Origin: Clostridia bacterium
GTDB taxonomy: Bacteria; Bacillota; Clostridia; Oscillospirales; CAG-272
Reading direction: 5' to 3'
Length of the DNA: 42,935 bases
NCBI GenBank assembly: GCA_024405755.1
Contig: JAKSOD010000010.1
Location: 1-42,935, forward strand
The notes under the pieces are model-generated. The model had not been told where the DNA came from and searched no databases. It saw nothing but the letters and a program-made list of their open reading frames with translations. A program made the position numbers and the translations under genes. This document shows positions 27,287 through 35,042 of this stretch, in pieces. Position 1 is the first letter of the stretch; the number at the start of each line of letters is the position of its first letter.

Positions 27287-29425
27287 TTATTTTCTTTTTT
27301 CTTCGGTTTGCGCCTTGCGGGCAGTACTTCTCTCGGCAAGGGTGCGGAGAATGTATTTGGCACCTTCGGCGGCGGCAGTACCGTGGTTATAGATCAGTTT
27401 GTCAAAGCACTTCGTGATCGCCTGATCGTACTCCTCGGTACGGGAGAGCAGATCGGCGACAATAGAATCGGCGCGGTCAAGGTCTTCCTTATTCACCGAA
27501 ACACCGATCTCGTTGCGAAGTGAGATCTCCACGGGTTGGATGCCGATCTTCTCCCAGTTGGGATTCATGCACTTCATTTTTGTATTCACGAACATGGCGG
27601 GACGGTGTGTGGCAAAGCAGAACTCCGTAGCAACGCCGGACCAGTCCGTTATCAGAAGATCGGAAGAATAAATTGATTTGTTCGACGAAAAATCAAGTTC
27701 AAACGTCAGGTATTTGCCAACCTTTCCGGCATATGCGTCAACAATACTCTGCAGTCTTGCGCCGTATCTCTTGACGTATTCGGGATGAGGACGTACGGTA
27801 ATGTGGTAAGGCTCACCGTATAGTTTGTCAATCAGTTTTTCGATACAGGAATCAAGCAGGTTATCCTCCTGCCACGAGGGAGCGATAAGGATCTCTTTCA
27901 GTTTCCCCTCTGTCACAGGTTCGGCGGCGCGTCTTGCCTTTTCTTCCTCCCCCGCCTTCACAAGCAGATCGGCAAGCGGATATCCGAAATGAACGAGTTT
28001 CTTCTCCGGCAGTCCGTAGACTTTTTCCGTTGCTCTGACTTCCGTCGCAACGTGATTTCCGGTGCAGAATATCGTATCAAAAGCGTCAAGTGCACCCTCA
28101 CGGAAGCCCATATGAACGCTCATCATATCGTGGGGAATATAAACGTACTCGATATTTTTGTCAATATACGAACGTTTCAGGTAGAATTTATCGAGATCGG
28201 GGGTCGTCATTACAACCATATCGGATTCCATCATCATCATCATCTGGATACTCTTTTTGAGCCCGATATAGTACGGTTTGATCCTCGGCTGCCCCTTTGC
28301 TATCTCAAAAATCACGTCGTCAGGGTCGTTTGTGACGTAGTGTATAGTGATATTCGATCTTGCAAGCAGTTCTGCAATCAGATCTTTGAAATATTTATAG
28401 AATCCGCTCTTTTCTGAGTAAATAACAAGATGCTTGTTGGCAACTTTCGTCAGCCGCTTGTAGTCCTGCTTTTCTCTTGCTTTGTTTTCGCGGTAACGGG
28501 CGTCCTTTTTATCGTTTGTTTCAAGCGATTCGATATCCGCAAGTGCTTTGCGGCTCTTTTCAAGAGCGTCGTAATCAACATATTTTTTCGGGTTGATCGC
28601 CGCATTCAGGGCGTACATCTGCACCACGGAGAAAAGATTGCTCGCCACCCAGTAAAGCGCGATTCCTGCGGGAACAAAAAATCCGAGGTAGAGAGAGATT
28701 CCCACAGACAGAAGCATAAGTCCGATCTGATTGAGTTTTCCCTGCTCATGCTGCAAAACGTTCGCAAGATTCTGAGTAAAGCACAGCACCCATGAGGAAA
28801 GTCCTGCAATCACGGGGACGATGATATAGATCCCCCACACTTCCGACGCAACGGAGCAAAGATTCAATCCGCAGAAGAACAGATCAAAATCCTTTATCAC
28901 GGTAATAATGCTTTCAAGTTCCGCCGCACTCACACCGGAGATCGCCGACGACGCGGTGATCTGCCCTCCCTTTATGGCTTCGATCACTGTGAGTTGGAAC
29001 GAGGACTCGGAGGTATCCGCGCCTATGAAGTCCGCAAGTGCTTTTACGCTGTCCCCTGACATTGCAAACAGATAGTCCATAGGGTGATAGATGATTTCCA
29101 CGACACCGAGCAGAAGCACGATCTGAAGTGCCAGCGGGATAAGGGACAGCATGGGATGGTAATGCTGTTTTTTGAAAAGTTTGGTCTGTTCCTCGGCAAT
29201 AGCGTCGGAATTCCCGTAAAGCCGTGCTTTGAGAAAATTGATATCGGGTTGGATCTTCACCATCTGAATGGAGTTCTTGTGGATCCATATCGAAACGGGA
29301 AGCAGTACCACCTTAGTTGCAAGGGTGAAGAGTATGATCGCAAGTCCGTAGTTGCCTGCGAGCTGCCAGCACCACTTCATAAGGTACCCCATAGGTACGC
29401 AGATGTAATGAATTACCGTATTCAT
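27287..29425 (-). CDS. YidC/Oxa1 insertase fused to a CDP-glycerol glycerophosphotransferase-like domain
   Basis: Residues 1-275 form a YidC/Oxa1 membrane insertase core: YGLAIILFTLATKVVLLP is its first conserved helix, with Lys38 at the position of the groove arginine, followed by the charged MVKIQPDINFLKA and a YHPMLSLIPLALQI segment. The outer loop between helices 2 and 3 is enlarged (about 115-190). A charged linker (about 283-328) leads to residues 330-712, which resemble TagB/TagF-type glycerophosphotransferases: PHDMMSVHMGF (431-441), APSWQEDNLLD, VRPHPEYV (544-551) and SDLLITDWSG (588-597). The usual HG at the first active-site histidine is HD. I know of no characterised role for such a fusion. 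It lies between an LtaS/EptA-like enzyme gene and a small TM gene. Confidence 0.86.
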   Translation of the reverse strand: MNTVIHYICVPMGYLMKWCWQLAGNYGLAIILFTLATKVVLLPVSIWIHKNSIQMVKIQPDINFLKARLYGNSDAIAEEQTKLFKKQHYHPMLSLIPLALQIVLLLGVVEIIYHPMDYLFAMSGDSVKALADFIGADTSESSFQLTVIEAIKGGQITASSAISGVSAAELESIITVIKDFDLFFCGLNLCSVASEVWGIYIIVPVIAGLSSWVLCFTQNLANVLQHEQGKLNQIGLMLLSVGISLYLGFFVPAGIALYWVASNLFSVVQMYALNAAINPKKYVDYDALEKSRKALADIESLETNDKKDARYRENKAREKQDYKRLTKVANKHLVIYSEKSGFYKYFKDLIAELLARSNITIHYVTNDPDDVIFEIAKGQPRIKPYYIGLKKSIQMMMMMESDMVVMTTPDLDKFYLKRSYIDKNIEYVYIPHDMMSVHMGFREGALDAFDTIFCTGNHVATEVRATEKVYGLPEKKLVHFGYPLADLLVKAGEEEKARRAAEPVTEGKLKEILIAPSWQEDNLLDSCIEKLIDKLYGEPYHITVRPHPEYVKRYGARLQSIVDAYAGKVGKYLTFELDFSSNKSIYSSDLLITDWSGVATEFCFATHRPAMFVNTKMKCMNPNWEKIGIQPVEISLRNEIGVSVNKEDLDRADSIVADLLSRTEEYDQAITKCFDKLIYNHGTAAAEGAKYILRTLAERSTARKAQTEEKRK

Positions 29426-29483
29426 TTCGTTATCAGAAACCTTTCATCAGTCGGATAGAATCAATAATACAAAATACCGAATA

Positions 29484-31337
29484 TCAGTTATACAAACTCT
29501 TTTTCATATCGGTTTCGCTGACAAGATGCCAGTTTTGAGGATCACGTGCGGATCCGACGATCTCATAGAGAACTTCAATATATCCTACGGCGGCACTCTT
29601 ATGCCAGATATATCGGCGGGTCGCTTCTTCTCCCTCGGGCACTTCAAAAACCGATCTTCCGTAATCGGCGTCTGTCTCTATTCCTGCGGATTTGACGATA
29701 GTCGCCCACAGATTTTCCTGGGAAACCTGAGCGGAAGAATACTTCATCGGCTCGTCGGGAGCACCGGCAGGTTTTACAAACAAAGCGGTAACTCTGGTCT
29801 TGACGTAGGTATCCTCGATATTTTTCACGTCGCTGATAGCAGCGGCATGGTCGCCGGTGATGATTATGGTAGCGTCATCATAAACTCCGGCGCGTTTCAT
29901 TTCGTCAAGATATCTGCCGATGATCTTAAAACTGTTCTTGACGGAAATTGTAATATCGAGTGCTTCTTCCGGATCCGTTGCTTCCCAGTTTTCGTCGTAT
30001 GGTACGGAATGACAGCCGGTGAAATGCAGAAAAGTAAACACATTCTCTTCCACGGCAGAAAAATCATCAGCCGTGACCGTCGTGAAAATATCCTTCATAT
30101 CATCTGTATATTCGGGATAATCGGCATCAAAATTCACATATCTGTTGCAGGTGTTGGAATCGAGAGAGCCTGCAAGATCTTTCATTATCATTGGCAGACA
30201 ACGGTAGAAAGACATCCGCAGCATCCCCCACGAGAGCATAAAGTGATTCGTAACTTCGTAGAAATTCGACGCCGCCGGGATCACATTATCCACGCTCGAC
30301 GCCATGGCACGGGCGTCATTGTAGCAATAATACGAATCCGTATAAATATTTACGGAATAATTCTGTTTTTTGAGTTCTTTCAGAGTTTGGGCATTTGTCC
30401 ACGTACTGTCAAGATAATCGGTACGGTGTTCGGTGATTCCGAGTTCCTTGCGCGTGAGCATATACGGAACTGCGGGATACGTATGCCCGTAAAGCGATGT
30501 GTTATCATTGAAATACGTAAATCCGCGGAACGAGTCAAATAATTCCGGATACTTCTCCATTGTTTCGGCGGCATACCTGTCGTCGAATCTGTCAACGCAG
30601 AATATGAACACATTTTTGTTCTTTGATATCACGGAAAGATTTTTCCGTGTCATACAGTACGCCTTGTTTTCCCCGTCGCCTTCGGACTCAGTCGCGCCGC
30701 TGATCCCGCGTTCATTGAGAGGAAGGAAGACATCCTCTGTCGTGAGCGACAGTGTCAGGAAACTCACTAATTGCGTTCCGAGTACGGTAACGCAGAGAAT
30801 AATGCATCCGATCTTTATCAGATCCGTTTTTTTCTTTTTTTCAGCAATTATTGCAGCAGTCACGGCAGCGACGATAATAACACACCAGACAACGGTATTG
30901 ACCGTTACGGTGCTTGGATCTGCGTCCCCGGCTCCGACGTCGTCGCCCTTCAGTGAGTCAATTCCCTGATTGAGGAATGTGCCCTGAACAAAGAACATGA
31001 ACGCGATCGCCGTCAGCACGGCAAGAACCGCACCGAAGATCTTTTTCGGGATAAACCACAGAATGGCAAACAGCACCGTCGCACAGGCGACGGACAGAAG
31101 GATGCACATAGGCATAAAATCGCCGAGAGAGAATCTGAACTCGTCAATATTGCCGCAATAAATCTCAAAAGGCGCAACGATCCCAAGCACAAAAGGTATC
31201 GCGACCGATACGAGAATTGACGGCAGAATGCGGCTTTTCCTCTCTTTCCTTCTTGCGCGCAGATTTTTTTCGCTTTTTTTCGGGTCACGCTGTCTTACTA
31301 CCCGTCTTTTTCCGTTTTCGTTTTCTTTCATTTCCAT
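29484..31337 (-). CDS. Membrane-anchored alkaline-phosphatase-superfamily enzyme (LtaS/EptA-like)
   Basis: The 617-residue protein has a very basic N-terminus, five hydrophobic helices (about 37-60, 74-96, 99-119, 147-165, 174-198) and a large outer catalytic domain from residue 240. This is the layout of lipoteichoic acid synthases and phosphoethanolamine transferases. The nucleophile is probably Thr286 in TSLYGHTYPAVPYMLT, which resembles the TSCGT..S.P.M motif of EptA-type enzymes; a metal site is visible as TGDHAA, with a further CVDRFDD near 247. It likely transfers a phosphorus-containing headgroup to an outer polymer, lipid or protein; the substrate is unknown. The ATG at 31337 is chosen; the frame is open 33 codons further via a GTG. 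First gene of a three-gene operon. Confidence 0.82.
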   Translation of the reverse strand: MEMKENENGKRRVVRQRDPKKSEKNLRARRKERKSRILPSILVSVAIPFVLGIVAPFEIYCGNIDEFRFSLGDFMPMCILLSVACATVLFAILWFIPKKIFGAVLAVLTAIAFMFFVQGTFLNQGIDSLKGDDVGAGDADPSTVTVNTVVWCVIIVAAVTAAIIAEKKKKTDLIKIGCIILCVTVLGTQLVSFLTLSLTTEDVFLPLNERGISGATESEGDGENKAYCMTRKNLSVISKNKNVFIFCVDRFDDRYAAETMEKYPELFDSFRGFTYFNDNTSLYGHTYPAVPYMLTRKELGITEHRTDYLDSTWTNAQTLKELKKQNYSVNIYTDSYYCYNDARAMASSVDNVIPAASNFYEVTNHFMLSWGMLRMSFYRCLPMIMKDLAGSLDSNTCNRYVNFDADYPEYTDDMKDIFTTVTADDFSAVEENVFTFLHFTGCHSVPYDENWEATDPEEALDITISVKNSFKIIGRYLDEMKRAGVYDDATIIITGDHAAAISDVKNIEDTYVKTRVTALFVKPAGAPDEPMKYSSAQVSQENLWATIVKSAGIETDADYGRSVFEVPEGEEATRRYIWHKSAAVGYIEVLYEIVGSARDPQNWHLVSETDMKKSLYN

Positions 31338-31386
31338 TTCCCGATATATTCTTTTTCGATACCGATCAGAAACACTAAAAAATGTT

Positions 31387-31401
31387 AAGGCAATACCGCA
31401 C
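31387..31401. repeat. Solitary copy of the repeat end upstream of the LtaS/EptA-like gene
   Basis: AAGGCAATACCGCAC is identical to the first 15 bases of the 341-bp element at 20600. It lies within the leader of the operon between the promoter and the chosen start codon. No second end was seen nearby, so it may be a remnant. Confidence 0.55.
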
Positions 31402-31460
31402 GTCACAGCACACTTGCCGATATCGTTCGGGCACACTGACCCATTTTCATTTTCTTATGT

Positions 31461-31489
31461 ATTATATCAAAACAAGGCGCGTATGTCAA
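31461..31489 (-). promoter_or_regulatory. Promoter of the LtaS/EptA-like - YidC-fusion operon
   Basis: On the minus strand TTGACA (31489-31484) and TATAAT (31466-31461) are spaced by 17 bases, a perfect consensus match. The start would be near 31454, giving a leader of roughly 115 bases that contains the repeat-end remnant. Confidence 0.88.
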
Positions 31490-31580
31490 GGGATTTCTTT
31501 GTTCTTCTTTTTTACAGCAAAAACAAAACCGAATCCATATCATAAATGACGCTGAATAAGGCGTTGAGTTCCGGATGAAC

Positions 31581-31624
31581 AAAAAAGCGGTGTAAAAAAC
31601 TCGGGAACGAGTTTTTTACACCGC
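31581..31624 (-). terminator. Terminator of the DUF4282-like gene
   Basis: A perfect 17-bp stem (GCGGTGTAAAAAACTCG at 31587-31603, complement at 31608-31624) with a GGAA loop is followed on the minus strand by six T residues (complement of 31581-31586). It lies 15 bases after the stop codon of the 31640 gene. The stem is flanked at a distance by CTGAATAA (31552-31559) and TTATTCAG (31629-31636), the same ends as the terminator at 26926-26986. Confidence 0.92.
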
Positions 31625-31639
31625 CGTTTTATTCAGAAA

Positions 31640-32194
31640 TCAATCATCGGAGCAGCCGTTCGGGCAGCCGCCGAGGTTAGCATCATACTTCGTACCGCAT
31701 TTGGTGCAGTATCTGTAATTGGGAACGTAAGTCTCCTGGACAGCAGGAGCGGTATAGTTCTCAACAGGCTGGGTATTTACAGCAGACTGAGCAGGTATCT
31801 TTTTGTTGATTTCATTGGTGTTCTCAACGAGTTTGATAATGAGCATCATGAACTCAAAAATAACACGAATGACAATGGGCCCGAAGATCATCAGAACAAG
31901 GCCTTCCAAACCGTGCCATTTTGTTGAAGATGGACCCCAAATGCTTTGGGAGGACTCTACATAGAACAGCGTAAAGAATCCGCTGATTATGCATTCAAGA
32001 GTAAGGAATACGTACAGTGCTTTCAGTATTCTCTCTATGAGAAGTTGTCTCATATTGAAAATATCAGCAACAACTTTAAAGAATTTGTTCAGACCCGCGT
32101 ACTTCTTAGCAGGAAGGACAAGAACAAAAAGCAGAATAGTGCAAACAACAGCGGCTACAATGGAAAAGACAGTCACAAATGCCATATAACCCAT
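31640..32194 (-). CDS. DUF4282-like membrane protein with C-terminal zinc ribbon
   Basis: The 184-residue protein has an N-terminal helix (about residues 4-22), two further hydrophobic segments within a DUF4282-like core (FFKVVADIFNMRQLL, then GLEGLVLMIFGPIVIRVIFE), a Pro/Gln-rich linker and a zinc-ribbon end with four cysteines (CTKCGTKY, then GGCPNGC). The function of this family is unknown. The ATG at 32194 has an AAGGAG site and is preferred to an upstream ATG. It stands alone between its own promoter and terminator. Confidence 0.72.
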   Translation of the reverse strand: MGYMAFVTVFSIVAAVVCTILLFVLVLPAKKYAGLNKFFKVVADIFNMRQLLIERILKALYVFLTLECIISGFFTLFYVESSQSIWGPSSTKWHGLEGLVLMIFGPIVIRVIFEFMMLIIKLVENTNEINKKIPAQSAVNTQPVENYTAPAVQETYVPNYRYCTKCGTKYDANLGGCPNGCSDD

Positions 32195-32237
32195 TTCTTT
32201 TTCTCCTTCTTTCAGCAAATTTTTTTACTTTTTCTAT

Positions 32238-32265
32238 ATTATATCATATTATATTCAAAAGTCAA
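32238..32265 (-). promoter_or_regulatory. Promoter of the DUF4282-like gene
   Basis: On the minus strand TTGACT (32265-32260) and TATAAT (32243-32238) are spaced by 16 bases in an A/T-rich region. A second TATAAT-like run lies just upstream, so the exact -10 is not certain. The leader would be about 35 bases. Confidence 0.72.
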
Positions 32266-32329
32266 TAGCAATTCGTTTGTTTTTGTTCATATTTTCCTGA
32301 TCTATTAACGGCAATTTCAGGAAAAAAGC

Positions 32330-33616
32330 TCATTTCCCGACATACTCCGGCTTGAATACAACGCCGGCTTCATTATCGGAATAAAGGTCATAAAATGATA
32401 AATCACTTCCGTTGCAGCGTATCTCGTTTCCGACACACCACACGGAGTTTATCCCTTCGTCGAGCAGATTTTCGAGAAAAGACTCGTCAAATGTGTCTGA
32501 AATAAAGACAGGAATCATCAAAAGAGCCGTTTCCGCACAGCCTTTGGAGTCTGATATACAGACCAGTTCGTTCCGTGAACTCTTGCATACGCCTGCGTTG
32601 TCCGCGGAAATATCCACATAAGGAGTGTATATTTCTCCCGCTTCAGTTGAGTAATAATTCTCCGTGTCTTTCTTTGACATAGGATAATTCCTCAACATAA
32701 CGATAGCAGTCGGACCCGAATAATTCATTTTTACGGCGAGATACACCGTGTTCTTCTGCTTTGAAAAAATATTGTACGAATACTCTGTGCCGCTGCCGTC
32801 AAGATTGCGGCAGAATCCGTCAAAACTCGAAATCGTTCCCCGGGTATACCCGCTTTTTTTCAGTGTTTCTGCCGTATGATCCGCCGCAAATGCGTTTCTC
32901 AACCAGAAAAAGTCCACAAAAACGGTCACTCCGTTCTCTTCGGCAAAATTCATATACGCATCCGAAACCCGAAGTCTGATCTTTGAGCCCGGGAGAAGTT
33001 CCACGCCGATCTGTTCGGGATCGTTGAAGTACTTCGCCGCGGCAGAAAAATACTCTGCCATTTCTTCATTTTTTCTCGGATCATATGACTCCGTCTGATG
33101 ATCGTAATCGCAATTCAGCAGTTCACGGCAATAGTAATACACGGGACCTCCGTAAATGAAACGGCTTCCCGACTTCTCTGCTGTCTCAAACGCTTCGTAA
33201 AGCATTTCGTCAACTTCGATCTCCTCATTCGGATGATCGTTTATATACTTTACGTTGCTCACACCGTCAAAATCTTCAAAATAATTGAATAATTCGTATG
33301 CACGCCGCATTTCGTCGGTATATATAGCGCAGATCTGTTTATATTCGACGGTTGCGGAAGCTCCGCTGCTTCCGAGATCGTAATTAAACACGAAATCTCC
33401 GGCACACGTCACTCCTTTATCGGATGACGCTTTGATCTCACGCCAACCGGATTCCTTGGTAAGGAGGGCATTGATGCTGTATGCAATGGCAGCAACACCG
33501 AAAACCGCAAGCAAAATGAAGATGAAAAATCGGATACTGAAATGTTTTTCCGACAGTTCTACCTTCTCCACAGGCTTGACAAGAGGTGTGTTGTCACTTT
33601 TTACAGTCCTTTTCAT
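32330..33616 (-). CDS. Membrane-anchored, degenerate ApbE-like protein
   Basis: The 428-residue protein has one N-terminal membrane helix (about 28-51) and an outer domain. Several stretches fall in the same order as in ApbE (FAD:protein FMN transferase): YTDEMRRAYELFN...NVKYIND with MLYEAFETAEKSGSRFIYG, then AFAADHTAETLKKSGYTRG near the place of GYAVDRAAEYLK, then NYYSTEAGEIYTPYV where HIIDPRTG is expected, and SKGCAETALLMIP for the metal-binding ADALATALF end. The catalytic HIIDPRTG and metal residues are not conserved, so catalysis is doubtful; a binding or scaffold role is possible. Homology is by eye and uncertain. It follows the opp operon terminator with no clear promoter of its own. 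Confidence 0.45.
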   Translation of the reverse strand: MKRTVKSDNTPLVKPVEKVELSEKHFSIRFFIFILLAVFGVAAIAYSINALLTKESGWREIKASSDKGVTCAGDFVFNYDLGSSGASATVEYKQICAIYTDEMRRAYELFNYFEDFDGVSNVKYINDHPNEEIEVDEMLYEAFETAEKSGSRFIYGGPVYYYCRELLNCDYDHQTESYDPRKNEEMAEYFSAAAKYFNDPEQIGVELLPGSKIRLRVSDAYMNFAEENGVTVFVDFFWLRNAFAADHTAETLKKSGYTRGTISSFDGFCRNLDGSGTEYSYNIFSKQKNTVYLAVKMNYSGPTAIVMLRNYPMSKKDTENYYSTEAGEIYTPYVDISADNAGVCKSSRNELVCISDSKGCAETALLMIPVFISDTFDESFLENLLDEGINSVWCVGNEIRCNGSDLSFYDLYSDNEAGVVFKPEYVGK

Positions 33617-33653
33617 TGATCTGCCCTTCCTTCTTTTGTTTTAGGGGACCTCT

Positions 33654-33696
33654 AAAAAATAACGGACTGCTGCACGTCTGCGCGACAGTCCGTTAT
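33654..33696 (-). terminator. Terminator of the opp operon
   Basis: A perfect 11-bp stem ATAACGGACTG/CAGTCCGTTAT (33659-33669 with 33686-33696) is followed on the minus strand by a run of six T residues and then AGAGGTCCCC (complement of 33644-33653). It lies about 30 bases after the oppF stop. Because no promoter is visible before the ApbE-like gene downstream, some read-through is likely. Confidence 0.88.
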
Positions 33697-33727
33697 AACG
33701 TGCATTCTCGGTTTTCTTCTCTCCGGA

Positions 33728-35029
33728 TCAAAGACCGGCAGCAAGCAAAAGAATTCCGAAGAAAGCAAGGATTGCGCCGAGGGTGATAAGGCCGGCGATG
33801 GAACCGTTACGGCACGCCTTGGCATTGCGGAAATGCTTGAAATGCTTGAAAATAAGCCAAGCGGGTATGCCGAGTATCGGCAGGAAAAACGAAAGGATCT
33901 TATACCAGATTCTTCCGGTATCGTGAACGGGAGTCTGAAGAGTAAACTCTCCGGAAGTGAAGTCAAACGGCTCTTTGTTTCCTTCCGTCTGATCATCACC
34001 GTTCACAGCCGCATCGGGATCTTTGATGGTGATAGATTTGAGCGGAACGCCCTTTTCACGTATCGCGCGGTACTCCTCGATCTCCTTCTTGTTGCCGTAC
34101 ACGAAATGTCCGTGTCCGATATCCACCATTTCAGGCTTATCATCACTGTAATCGTGAACGGAAGGATCGTACGTGAACAGCACCTTATTCTTTTCGAGTT
34201 TCGGATCGGGGATCGGGATCGCGGAGATCAGCGAACGGGTGTAAGGATGAAGCGGGTAGTCGAACAGCTCATCGGCTTCGGCGATCTCAACGATATTACC
34301 CTTGTAAATTACACCGATATGATCTGAAATGAAGCGAACAATGGAAAGGTCATGGGCGATGAAGAGGTAGGTAATATCTCTTTCTTTCTGGAATTTTTTC
34401 AGAAGATTCAGCACCTGTGCACGAATTGATACGTCAAGTGCGGATATCGGCTCGTCGGCAACGACGAGTTCCGGCTCCATGATCATTGCTCTTGCAAGAC
34501 CGATTCTCTGTCGCTGACCGCCGGAAAATTCGTGGGGATAACGTGTCAGATGCTCGGGCAGAAGACCGACTTCTTCGATCATCTTCTCGACTTTCTGAAC
34601 TCTGTCAGCCTCATTTTTAAACAGATGGAAGTTGTAAAGTCCCTCGGAAATGATGTAGTCCACGGTCGCGCGCTCATTAAGGGAAGCAGCGGGATCCTGG
34701 AACACCATCTGAATGTTTCTGATGACCTCACGGTCAAGGGAATGCGGGATCTTTCCGGTAATGCGGGTACCCTTATACTGAATCTCGCCGTTGGCAAGAG
34801 GATTGACTCGGATGACCGCACGTCCGATAGTGGTTTTTCCCGATCCGGATTCACCGACAAGGGAAAAAGTCTCACCTTTGTAAATATCGAAAGAAGCGTT
34901 TTTGACGGCTCGCACCGCATTATCGCCCTTGCCGAAAGTGATATCGACATTTTTCAGAGAAAGGAGTATTTCCTTGCCTGTTTTCTCATCTATGGGGCCG
35001 TGTTCCGGCAAATGTTTGATTTTAGCCAT
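33728..35029 (-). CDS. oppF: Oligopeptide ABC transporter ATPase with C-terminal membrane helices
   Basis: One of two ATPases of the peptide importer. Residues 1-330 are a normal OppF: Walker [13 protein letters not shown]-loop [15 protein letters not shown], signature [14 protein letters not shown], Walker [13 protein letters not shown]-loop IAHDLS. Instead of ending there, the 433-residue protein continues through a variable linker to two membrane helices at about 376-394 and 411-432, joined by a basic [13 protein letters not shown] loop. This would tether the ATPase to the membrane by itself. OppF proteins usually have about 320-340 residues and no helices. Last gene of the operon, 13 bases after oppD. 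Confidence 0.92.
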   Translation of the reverse strand: MAKIKHLPEHGPIDEKTGKEILLSLKNVDITFGKGDNAVRAVKNASFDIYKGETFSLVGESGSGKTTIGRAVIRVNPLANGEIQYKGTRITGKIPHSLDREVIRNIQMVFQDPAASLNERATVDYIISEGLYNFHLFKNEADRVQKVEKMIEEVGLLPEHLTRYPHEFSGGQRQRIGLARAMIMEPELVVADEPISALDVSIRAQVLNLLKKFQKERDITYLFIAHDLSIVRFISDHIGVIYKGNIVEIAEADELFDYPLHPYTRSLISAIPIPDPKLEKNKVLFTYDPSVHDYSDDKPEMVDIGHGHFVYGNKKEIEEYRAIREKGVPLKSITIKDPDAAVNGDDQTEGNKEPFDFTSGEFTLQTPVHDTGRIWYKILSFFLPILGIPAWLIFKHFKHFRNAKACRNGSIAGLITLGAILAFFGILLLAAGL

Positions 35030-35042
35030 TACGTTGACCTCC

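Noticed and set aside
31338..31436. GTG-started 33-codon extension of the LtaS/EptA-like protein
   Set aside because: It would translate through the repeat-end remnant and has no ribosome site; the N-terminus from 31337 already has the normal basic head and first helix.
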